DNA from: Cyclospora cayetanensis
Taxonomy: Eukaryota; Apicomplexa; Conoidasida; Eucoccidiorida; Eimeriidae
NCBI RefSeq assembly: GCF_002999335.1
Contig: NW_020312148.1
Span: 62,001-126,000 of the forward strand
DNA: 64,000 nt
Reading direction: 5' to 3'
Shown in pieces: positions 53,585 to 64,000 of this stretch (within the stretch, counting starts at the first letter, position 1; every line of letters starts with the position of its first letter). A model generated the notes under the pieces. It was not told the DNA's origin and searched no databases. It saw only the letters and a program-made list of their open reading frames with translations. The position numbers and the translations under genes were made by a program.

Positions 53585-56551
53585 GCAGAAGCTTGTGCCT
53601 TAAAAGCGCATGAAAAAGGATTCCATGTGGAAGAAACCTCTTGGCACTCCCTTGCATGCCAGTGGAAGCGGGAACGGCGCCTCAGTCGGAGTCCGCAGTA
53701 GTACTCGTAGTAGCAGTGGCAGTAGCAGTAGCAGGAGCTCCCGCGCAGACGGTGCAGGAGGGAGTTGCGTAAGGACGTTTCGAAAAAAAACAGAGTGTTG
53801 GCTTTGTCCTCGTTGGCATTTCAGATGCCACACCCGAAACTAGCGTATCCTTGAATATGCGTAGACACTTTCCTCTGCAGTCCCAACGAGCAGCGCAGCC
53901 ACCGCGCAGCTCGAGCAGCCGCTGGTTCGCTACTTACTTGATCTCGGCAGCTCGTCCAATTGGCGTTTATTCCGCTTACTTATGGTGACCCCCTGCAGTG
54001 GCGGAGAGCGAAAAGTGGGGCCATAGAAGGCGAGCGACGCGTGCTCCCGAACCCCCCCACCGTGAGCACCAGCGAGTTCTGCTTTTTACCGAGGCAAGAG
54101 CGCAGGCTTAAATCGGGGATGCGTGTATACAAGGCCATGCATTCCGTCACAGACACACTCCGTAGCATTTGGTTCCTTCAATATTGCGCTTTGGGGAAGT
54201 CCCCACTCACTCCACCCCCTGGCTGCGTAAGGCCCCGGTGGAGAAGAAGCACTTCACGACAGTTTTATGATAAACTAGAAAGGAAGCTACGTGTCTCCTT
54301 CCAAAAGAGCTCTCCCACCTCCCTGCTCGCGACACAGAGCCGTCATCAGCCACAGGATGGGGTATCGCAGCGCTAGTGAGCTGCTCCGCGCATTTCCCCA
54401 CATGCCTTGCGCTAGTACCAACCCGTCGGTTCCGAAGGGCGACTGGAGAAAAAGACAGCCATAATGCCCTTTGCTGCACCCCCGGATCACGCAGACCTTT
54501 CACAGCGAATCGCACATCGCATCCAGCGTACATGCGCGCAAAGATGCTGAAGACTTGCATCGAGCTTACGCTACTCTAGAGCTAAAGTAGCAGACAAGCA
54601 AAGCGATCATACACCTCTTTACGAGCTCTCGTTTACATCCAGCCAGTCTGCTGGAAACTGCGATAAGAGAACTTGGTCCGTTAGTGTTCCAGTTCTCGGA
54701 GAGATTCAGGCGATTAAAGCGTTTGTCGAGGGCCACGATGTGATGAGCTTCCACTAGCTGGAAACCGTTCGTGCAGTTGCATTGAATTAAGAGGCTCTCA
54801 AGTGGGGCGTGTGACTGTAAATGCCGATACTTTGCATCTATTGAGGAACACACATCTCCTTTTTCTTGCCACATGGTTCGAGCGTTACCCCCACATCCCT
54901 CCCCGCGAGTCGCGAGCGCGGCTAAATCAAGGAACGTCGGCTTGGAAAATGCTCGTTCAATATGCTGCCGGTTCCGACGATGGCAAAAGTTTTCTTGTGA
55001 AGAGTGGGCGACAACCGCCCTCTCTTGCCTTTCTTGAACAACGAGCTACTGTGCACTGTGTTAGTCTGGATAAAGAAAGAGAACGCCTGGCTGCAGCTTG
55101 AGGAGACATTCGCATGGACGCTACGTCTCTGCCCACCACTCCCCCGCAGTTTGAGCTAATACATTTATTCAGTATCCGATGGTTGGAAGGTTCTGGGATG
55201 CCTGGCCCCATGTTGGCAGCCCTGGTATTGGACGCTACTCCTTCTGGGAGCAAATGCAGAATGTGCGCGTCAAATAGGCCAGTGAGCCAGTTGAATTCAT
55301 GGCGCGCTGCGGGTAGTTAGCACGTGTCTGCCCGCCTTTGCAATTAACAATCTCCTCACGAGATGGTCGCGGCAGAGCGGCCGCGTCTATTTTCCTCCAG
55401 ATCAGGGACGATCTTTAAACGCCCAAAAATAGCGTGTCTGATGTTTTATTTTCCGGAGGGTGTTTTGCACGCGTCTTTCCAATGTGAGCCTTGAGCCTCT
55501 TGGTTCGCACCTTCTACTATGTCCTTACGCCCGACTTGCTTGCATGGCTAGCTGCGACCTGTGTCGAGGCACGATCCAGTTTTCGGCCTTTTAGAGTTGG
55601 AAGTAAACGATATGGCGCGCGGGGTTGAGAGGCGACCGCCTCTCAAGTGCTACGTACGGCCCAGCAGGATGTGGCAGAGTCGCGCAGGGTCATAACGGCT
55701 AGCCACGTTGGTGTACAGCACTGCTGCTGCTAGGGAAGACGTTGTGTGGCCTACCTGAAAGAGCTGCATTCCTCGCCTGTGCGGCAGTGGTGGCAAATTC
55801 TTGCAACTTGGGGGTTACACTAGACAACTGACACCTTTGCAGCGGGGATAATTCCTAGTCCGTTATGTAAAGGTGCAGCGCCCCTCTGCCACGAAACCCA
55901 TAAAGCTGCAGCCCGACTCTCTACTTTTTTCGCAAAGAAGGCAAATAACACCTTCCCAAGCCAGCCAGCCCTATTTATCCCACGCTTCCCCAGCAGTTTA
56001 AGCCCCCCAATACTTCTTAGCCATATTATATCCTAGCACCTCAAGAGCCCAACAGATTCAAGGTTGCACTTCCTGGTGCAGCAGATCCTCCTATCCAACA
56101 TGGACTACTTTATGCATTAAGAGGGGCCATAGGCAACATTCAGGAGATCGGCACACATTCTCGCGGCGCGACACACATACGTACAGACAGGTACACACAC
56201 TTACACGACGGATTGCTACACATCGCCGAGGAACTACCATCAGCAGTGCTGGGGCAACCCGATTTTTCGCGGGGCCCCCCGGATTGCCGGGGGCCCCAAG
56301 AACCCCTGGTCAGCAGGGCTTCTTGCAACGCGACGTACATGTAGAACGTGCAAATATCACGCCGGTAAACCGCAAGGCCCCTGGGAGGTGAGAAGTATTG
56401 AAGATTCTTGCCCTAAAGAGACCCTGGGTGGCCTCTCCCTCCCGCAAACGAGGGACCTTTACCTGCAGTAATGCAGCCCCTTTGTGCCCCCCGAACTACA
56501 AAGATTTGTTTTCATAGAGTGCTCATGCAACACTTGGGCCCGATGAGCTTC
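53585..56551. other. Gene-poor region of about 3 kb
   Basis: This lies between the GlnRS start and the HECT-ligase stop. Open frames are short and none shows a motif. A GC-rich imperfect inverted repeat (ggggccccccgg / ccgggggcccc) lies at about 56271-56297. A short agt/agc run near 53697-53735 is the only trinucleotide tract. Confidence 0.6.
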
Positions 56552-59500
56552 TCACTGCAATCCGAAACCCTCGGACGCCTCGATGGCGATGGTGAGGAGC
56601 CTCTGCAACTTCTCTTTGGAAGCGTATTCGGGCAGCAGGAGCGTGCAGAAACACGTGAATGAGGTTGGAAGCCGCTCAGTGGGCTCCCCGCCGTTTTTCT
56701 GAATCACCAGGCGAAGCTCCTTCAAGCCAAAGGCCGGAGAGCGCTCACTTCCTTGACGCACACCCACAAGCCACGCAGCGAAAAGCCGGAGGAGGTATGA
56801 GGCAGGGAGAAGTTTGGTACTTATTGAAGGCCTGGCGTGGCAAAATACAAAAGCGAGCGCTGTGGCCTTTCAGGTGCTTCCGGCGGAGTCGGATTCTGGA
56901 TAGGAAAAGGGCTTCCGAACTAATGAAGACGCAAAAAGCCCACCAGGCACATTATGGCCTGCTTACCCGACACAAACTTGAGGAAATTTTGCTTCTGGAA
57001 AATATCGAATGAAGTCAAGATCTCCCAAAGCGACCGTATATAGGGGCAGTCGGCGGCATACCCTTCATACCTGCAGTGAGAAAGTAAGAGACACAGAATA
57101 CAAGCCCCTAAGTCAAAGCCTCAAGCCGCGCATCGTCCAAAAGGACTCCAAACTCCATGGTCCTGCGCCCAGCTGTGAGAGCGGTGACTCCAACTCCCCA
57201 AAGCATTCTTCCCCGATCCCCTTACATTCCCAATCATTAGTCCCTCGCTCAGACCTGCAGGATTCCTTGAGTTCATTGAAGTCCAGTTCTGGCGTGCCGC
57301 AAATGAGGAGCTGCAGTTCTTTGCCAGTAAGACTCCCCACAAGAGGCGGCGCAATGAGCTGGAAACCCCTCTCGAAATGTGAATACTACGAAACCAAACG
57401 CAGGGACAGCAAACGGAAAAAGCGAACGGATACGGCGCGAGAGTAACTGTGGAAAGATAGTAAGGGGAAGCGAGGGGCATGTGTGGGCTAAACAGCAAGC
57501 TCGAGCTTCTTTTACCTGCCAGTCAACCGAAGTGACAAGCAGGTAGCGAGTGTACAAATGCACAAATTCCTGTCTGTTGTGGATCGTAAGGGCCACGGTC
57601 TCGCCAGCCGGCTTCAACGCCACCTGCCCTCTGCGTCCCCCTGGCAGTTCTACGTCCACAGCAAACGTCATTCCCTCAAATGCTTCCTGCAAAACCAGGC
57701 GCGCAGTCACACATATACACTGTACGCACCGCCGACCCCTCTCATTATCAACCCCTGTGCAAGCTTCAGGCTGCCTCGACCTGGCTGGCAACGCGGAGGC
57801 GGCTCCAAAAGGAAGAGTGGAAGGCAGGGAATACAAGGCACCCTGTAGGCGGATACAGTGAAGTTGAGCTCTACGAAGCGTCGGGATGCCTACATTGAAG
57901 GTTGCCTCATTGTCAATCTCCAGCAGTTTTTCGAAACTGTGGAGCTCCTCAGGGAAAACGTCGCTGCAAAAGCGCGAAAACGACGCAGCACAACCCTCCA
58001 CAGTCCACCCTCTTGGACCTCAAACTGTGCGCACGAGGCAAGTAAGTAGTGCAATCTGTCTTGAGCCTCCAAAACCCCACAGTAGTAGTGGCAGTACCTC
58101 AGGTCGTCGAGGGTGACCTCTGCGCCCTGCAGCCGCTTATAGATCTGAACGCAGAATCGAAAGGCAAACAGAAGGGGATGCACAACGCATTTCAAGAAAA
58201 CACGAGACATAGGGGGCCCCTTTCCGAAAGGGCCCGTAATGCATCCCGCGCACCGACGAACGGGTGCTTCCAACAACTACTCTTAATGCACCCAAAAAGC
58301 AACTCTGAGGGCGTCAAGAGCCCGAAGGCAACAGCAAGATCAGCAGCAAGAACAGCAGTAGCCGGCACAGCGATTAGGCGTACGACGAGTGGCAAGTTAA
58401 GGGGCATCAGGATATCGTTGTAGACCGCCATTGCGGCAAGCAGGCCAGTAACCCAATACTCCTTAGCCTTCCCTTCTGGCACAGCGTCCTGTTTGCTGCC
58501 TTTATCAGCCCCACATTCACCTTCTCCCTCTGTTTCTCCCTCTCTGGAAGCGATTCGCGCCACGGCTGCCGCTTCCTGAGGCTCGGCGCAACCTTCGGAG
58601 GTGCTAAGAATCGACGGTAGCTCACCGGCAGCATTGCCAGGCTCTGTGCCTGTTTTCACATCATCTTGCTGCTGAAACCACATAGTCCTGACCCCAGACT
58701 TGTACGAAAACAGCCCTCTAGAAGGAGAAAAGAGCTCTCTGGTGAGCAGCTGAGCAGCGAGAGAGCAACGCAGCAGGCAGCACGGAGAATCGGAAGCGGC
58801 CAGGAGATGAACAGACACAGTGCACAGTACAGAGCGGCCGAGAGGGGCGAAGAATGTGAAGGGAGGCCATAAGGTGGTGGCGCACGCTGGCTTTCGCGCA
58901 CACAACATGCCAGCCTATCTCTTAGAACCACGCTCACGCGCGGTGAAAATTGACACCTTCTGGGTGATTGCGTGAATGTTGTCAACTCACGGAAAAAAAC
59001 TCCCTGCGGAGACCCCCCTCGTCCACACCCTCCTCCCCATCGAAGATGACTTTGAGGGGACGCAGCAAATCTTTGGGGTCGCTGGATCCCAAGAATCGAC
59101 AGGCGTCCGTGACGGCAGCACTGCGGCGGACCCGCACTATTAAAAAGGGCAGCTGCGTGTTCAAGAGAGACTGAAGAGACATGTGGTGTTGTCTGTACAC
59201 GTTGTCTACCAGCAAGACCTGCGCACACGCACGAGGAGACATACGCGACAAGAGGAAGAAAACTCATTGATCTACGCGAAGACTGACGGAGAAGGGGGCC
59301 GGCAACAAAATATATCCGCCTTTTCCCTGCACACAACGCGTAGCTAGGGATAGGGAGGAGACAGAAAAGGCGCAACCGACACGAACACCGAGGAAAAGAA
59401 GCAGACGGTGAAGGCCGCCTGGTGCAGAAGAAAAAGACAAGGACTAAATGCGAGGTATAATTGCATACATGCATGCATGCATGTCTACGCGTAGGTCTAT

Positions 59501-62500
59501 CGATATGCACATGTACGAAGACAGCCACGTATGTACATACATATATATAGAAAAAAAGGAGCGGCGCAACCAAAAAAGAAGCTCGCAAGCACACACTTTG
59601 GGGCAATGGCAGGCAGCACGGAAGACAGGGGGCAGCACTGGGAAAAAGCGAGAGCCAAATCGACACCTTGCGAGCGAAATAGCATATTTTGAGTGTACGA
59701 TAAAGAAACAAGGACTCTGCTTCTTTGAAATAGCTCCCTACATTGCGCTTAAATGATAGAGGGCAAAGGTTCAAGTGCGCCATGAAGAGAGACCACCCGG
59801 ACTGCAGCTCACTGTTGTTTACCACATCCCGCTCAAGCTCAAACAATCGCACGGCTGCAGCACACTCCACACATTCAAACTGCTTGGCTTAAAGTCATAG
59901 CCTCATCTCCTAGTCTGCACTTTCTGTAGCTGAAGCCCGACAGACGCTGCACCAACAGACTGGCATCCCATGGGCAGGTGTCTCTACGGGGCTTCCTGAT
60001 GACCACGTAAACATTGCTGGCTCTGGTGCTCCTCTGCCAAACCACCTCTTGCAAGCTGAGAAGCTAATATATCTTTAAAGGCTAGCCAGGTCCAGACACA
60101 GTCCCGCCAAATGTCTACGCTTTCCCTTTAGGTTTTTACGTATGTGTATGTGTATGCATGTGGAAGTGCGTGTATGTGTATGTGTATGCATGTGGAAATG
60201 TGTGTGTATGTGTATGCATGTGGAAGTGTGTGTCTGTGTATCTCACGGCGATATCGCTGTTCTTTGACGGCTTGTGTGTTTTGCTGGTCTTGTTGCTGAG
60301 CCGCCCTCGGGGCTATCTCAATGTAGGCGCCGACCTCCTTAATAGGGTCTACAAAGACCCCGATTTCTTCGACTTGAAACTTTTCTATGGGAATCTTCGT
60401 GCCGCGACCACCACCTAGAATGACCTTTCGATTGCTGCTGAGGTTGGCGTGGTATAACAGCTGCAGCAAGGCTGCGCAGTGCCACACTCGGTCCACAATG
60501 CGATAGCGTGACCCCGCGGTTGAGAGAGCGTGCGCCAGGAAACGGCATGCTGGGAATACTAGGGCCGTCCTGCGAAAAGTAACGAGCACAGAGAGATAGA
60601 TGTTTAAAGGCGTAGTACAGACAAAAAAACTGGCAGCAGTCCCCCAGATACCCATGCAGAGAGGAAATACACAGCCTCGCCACTGCGCAGCGAAGTTGCT
60701 AGATCGTATACATACAAAACATGTAAAGTACACTAGGGGCCCCCGCAGAGAAAAAAACACGTTTGAGTAGCAGCTCCACCCCATATCTGTCCTCGCCCTG
60801 TGCGCACTCAAATATCGAATCTGGAAATTCCTTCGCAAGGCGCAAAAAGCTTCTTTTCCCGTCGGCGGGTAGGTGGAAGAGCATGTGGATTACTGCCGTG
60901 TACAAGAGTTCTCCCCTGGTGTCTGGCCTTTGCGCTTGCAGATGTATCTCCTGGGGTTTGTCCGAAGTACCTCTGTCTGCCCCTGTCTCCGCGAGGCCTC
61001 CCTGCGACCCCGCGCCCGTGTCTTCGTGCTTCTCTGGCTTTGTAGACCCCGACGACCCCTCCTGAGAGCCTCTCTCGCAGAAGCTAGCGTAGATGGGCGT
61101 GCATGCAAGCATAAAAAGGATGAATTTGAGTTGGTCCGGCCTTCGTAAGAACTGCGCCATCTTTATTGTGTTGCTGACAACAAGCGAGAAACTCTGGCAC
61201 ACCAGGGGCAGCAGCTCAGCCGGCAGCTGTCCGTACACTGCGGTGAGGCCTTCGAAGTCTGGCACGCTCCCGTGGCCAGGATAAGCAAACGAGGAATTCA
61301 AGCGAAAGACATCGCCAAACACCTGGGTTACCATGGATCGCAAGGCTGAGAGGTCCCCAGTGCTCCTTGCACCCTCGAGGAGGCTCAGCACCTCTTCTAC
61401 CGAGACTCCCGAAAGGAAAAATGAGGCAGCTTCCTGCGTGCTGCTCTCCTGCCGGGAGAGCAGCTGGTCGGGTGGCCCTTGCATGCGCCCCTGAGAGCCT
61501 CCGGGAGCCTCGACACTCACCAGGTTACTCTCTCCGCGGCTCAGTGTGAGCAGCCGCTGCACCGCACAAGGCCCTGAGGCTCCACCAGCAGAGGATCCTC
61601 CGATTGAAGGCCTTCTGCCCATTCCCCCGGCTAGCTGCGCCGCCATGGCAATAGAGTGAGAGGCTGCCGTCAGTTTGCGGTATTCCCAGCCGACGGAAGA
61701 GCGAGAACGGCAGAGCACCTTCTTGAAGAATGTTTCCAAGCTTTGATTGAGGTGCCCCTCCTCCGCGCCTCCTTGCTGTGTCTCGACTGCAGCAGCAAAG
61801 GCTGTGAAGGGCCCAGCGGCAATCAAATAAAAGAACAGCTGCTGCTGCACAGAGCTTTCAGAAGGCAGCCACAGGAGCTGAGGCTGAGGGGTGTGGGGCT
61901 TCGGAGGAGCAGCTTCTTCACCCAAATACGGCGACAGAGGAAATACTGCTTTGGAAGAGACTCCCAGTTGGTTCACATCATTTACACCCCAAGAATAGAC
62001 CTTGCCCTGCAGAATACGCCGGCGGCAACGCGCACATATATATATATATATATACAAACATATATACACATAGCAACGCATCTACACATCTACCCATCCC
62101 CAGGTGATAAGACCGCTGACAGGCAGGCACATGACGGCGATCGCGCAGAGAAGAAAGAGCACGCAGAAGCTGCTCCTCTTCTGCTTAGGTTCTTGGCACC
62201 TGCTTGCTATGGCCCTGCAGCTCTATGCCCTTGCCGCCGAAGGGTCTTGCTAGAGAGAAGCTGCCAGATCCAGTGCGGCATATGTGCATGCACATGTACA
62301 AGCGTATCCAAGGATATAGGTGTAGATAGGCAAGGATGCAGTGCCATGAGTCTGAGAGAGGCCCCTTTCTTCTTACCGAACGCGTAAGGGCTACAGTGAA
62401 GTGCCTCCCGAGCGCCACGACCTTGATCTTGTGCTGTTGGAGGCTCCTAACGAGAAGAAAGCGGGAACTCCAGGCAATGGGAGCTTCCTCAGCTGCATTT

Positions 62501-64000
62501 CTTGGCAGTCTGTCTCGCGAAGCAGGTAGGGGGCCCACAGGGTAGGACAGCTCGCCGTAGCTGTTGCTGCCGCACAAATACAGCAGCCCTCCTGACACGA
62601 CCAGTCCGGAATGTGTGTCGCTAGCCGCCACGTAGCGCACCCGCAGAGACAGACGCACCAACGTCGGAGTCCATACCTGAAACAACCCGTAATTACCACG
62701 CCGATCCTAGTCTGTTGGCGTCATCGCGCCTCGGGAGCTTGACAACGGCTTCCAGGGGCCTTGCTTGGAAGAGAGGAGGGACCTCTACTCTTCAGAGGAC
62801 GGAGGCGCTTTGTTTTAAGGCCTAACGAGAGAGGGGTGTGCAATACAAGCAAGGAGCCTCGGGAATTAGACCCTACGTTCTTAACACTGTCGAACGCCTC
62901 CCCAAGGCCCAGTCGCCCCCACTTGTTGGAACCCCACGAAAAAACTTCGCCGCTGATGCTCAGAGCCAACGCATGTTCATTGCTTGCAGCCACCTTCGAA
63001 AAAACCGCACATCCCAAGCCACAAACCCCCAGCAGCCTAGTAGCCTCGAACCCTAGGCCCTAGACGCACCACGTTAGCTGCGGCCATAAGCTATCCTGGA
63101 GGCTGCTAAGGGCGAATGGCAGAGAGAACTAACTAGGGGCAGAGACACACGAGACGACCGACGTCCAGGCTCAGCATTCAGGGAACCCAACACAGAGCCA
63201 CACAGAGAAGCACACGGAGAAAAGAGGCTCCACAGTCGCAGGTAGAGAGACAAAGTGGCAGGTAGGCGCGAGAAGGGAGCCGTATTTGTGAAGGCTGATG
63301 GCAGCACGCCGTGTGGGAAGAGGCCCAGGAGCCATTGTGCAGTGGGAAGAGAAGGGGAGGGAGTGAGTCAGAGACAGCGAGAGGATGCACCACGCAATAG
63401 CGACATTCAGGAAGCGAAGGAGCCACCCAAGAAGGGACAAGAAAGAAGCTTCCAGCAGGCTAAAGCGCACCTGTTTAATTGGAAGACCGATGAGGGCAGG
63501 AATCGGCCGCAGCAGAGGCTCTACGCTTCTGCGCAAGGCGGCGGGGCATGCGGCAAAGGAAAAGGCAGGGCACTATGTGAGATAGTGAATGCGAGGCGAG
63601 AACGCGTCACACAAGGTGAAATACACACAAAGGGCGGGAAAGCAGAGTGCGGCTTTACGGTAAAAGCCCAAGGGTAATGAAGGCAGAAAAAACAGCAAGA
63701 CACGCGACGATAGGGTAAGAGTCGTGCGTCTCCTGTGTATGTCCCCCCCGCCCTTTGCACCTGCTTAAGGCCCCTCATTCCTCCTTAACCGCTCTGTAGC
63801 ATGTTTGTTCCCCTCCTTGCCTCTCTGCTGCAGGACCCCACGTGCCCTGGAAACGTCCTCGTCCTCCCCCCAGCTACCCCGATTGTGAACCCCTCGATCC
63901 TAGTTCTGACCCTTGTCGTTTTATCCCCCCTCCCCCCACTCGCCCTTGCGCGCGTCCACCTTACGGTTGTTGCTGCTGCCCGTCTTGAGTCTCCTCGCCA
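56552..64000 (-). CDS. HERC-like RCC1-HECT E3 ubiquitin ligase (5' partial)
   Basis: RCC1 blades precede a C-terminal HECT domain that forms a ubiquitin thioester. RCC1 exons: 62993-62877 ([18 protein letters not shown]), 62676-62377 ([30 protein letters not shown]) and 62006-~60761 ([15 protein letters not shown], then a long linker). Linker exons: 60569-60247 ([18 protein letters not shown]) and ~59893-59806. HECT exons: 59218-58991 ([20 protein letters not shown]), 58738-~58380 ([30 protein letters not shown]), a piece near 58140-58030, 57963-57894, 57686-57515 ([14 protein letters not shown]), ~57365-57255 ([16 protein letters not shown]), 57070-56967 ([18 protein letters not shown]) and 56751-56552, with catalytic [16 protein letters not shown], where Cys of TCF is the active site. 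It ends GFGLQ-stop. A further coding-like stretch with a donor ([10 protein letters not shown] then GTAAGG) touches the right edge, so the N-terminus is probably outside. The 58.4-58.0 kb splicing is uncertain. Confidence 0.9.
60133..60241. repeat. TGTATG-based minisatellite in a HERC-like intron
   Basis: Three imperfect copies of a unit of about 36 bp or more (tgtatgtgtatgcatgtggaagtg) lie just 3' of the donor at 60246 in the HERC-like gene. They extend the reading frame past the splice site without a stop. Confidence 0.8.
62034..62053. repeat. (TA)n tract in a HERC-like intron
   Basis: This is a short (AT)n run just 5' (minus strand) of the acceptor used by the exon starting at 62006. Confidence 0.8.

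Noticed and set aside
56271..56297. GC-rich inverted repeat as a terminator-like hairpin
   Set aside because: The arms differ by one base, the region is simply G/C-run rich, and it is not at a mapped gene end.

Overview
This is nuclear DNA from a coccidian apicomplexan, most likely an Eimeria species. The evidence is the abundance of CAG/CTG trinucleotide tracts, which encode Q, A or S runs in exons and also sit in introns; multi-exon genes with GT-AG introns packed with simple repeats; an ApiAT-type transporter; and a protein complement typical of the phylum. All gene models below were built by eye from conserved motifs, splice signals and phase matching. Exon edges are therefore proposals, not transcript data. 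|| Layout, left to right: (1) A mitochondrial protein kinase of the PDK/BCKDK family (+, 5' end outside the window). (2) The centriole cartwheel protein SAS-6 (-), with an unresolved Q-rich reading frame at its 5' side. (3) An unrecognised low-complexity protein (+, 8.8-10.3 kb). (4) A P5A-type P-ATPase of the Spf1/ATP13A1 family (-, 10.7-17.9 kb). (5) An ER-resident EF-hand protein of the CREC family ending in HDEL (+, 18.6-20.1 kb). (6) About 4.9 kb with no gene I can support. (7) An aldo-keto reductase (-, 25.0-35.6 kb) whose exons run on, in phase, into an unrecognised C-terminal module. (8) A tRNA-Leu(CAA) and, 0.8 kb further on, a decayed copy of it. (9) An intronless XRN-family 5'-3' exoribonuclease (-, 37.8-41.6 kb). 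(10) An NSRP1/CCDC55-like splicing factor (+, 42.3-43.5 kb). (11) An ApiAT/MFS amino-acid transporter (+, 44.9-46.8 kb). (12) Glutaminyl-tRNA synthetase (-, 48.8-53.6 kb). (13) About 3 kb without genes. (14) A HERC-like RCC1+HECT ubiquitin ligase (-, 56.6 kb to beyond the right edge). || The genes are housekeeping functions and do not form an operon or pathway island. Two head-to-head pairs share a short upstream region and a theme: the P5A ATPase with the CREC protein (both ER), and XRN with NSRP1 (both RNA metabolism). || I found no mobile element, CRISPR array or defence system. The most unusual items are the AKR fusion, three long perfect inverted repeats (one overlapping the XRN stop codon), the decayed tRNA copy with an altered anticodon, the leucine-run signal-like leader on an exoribonuclease, the two in-frame starts of GlnRS, and introns dominated by simple repeats.
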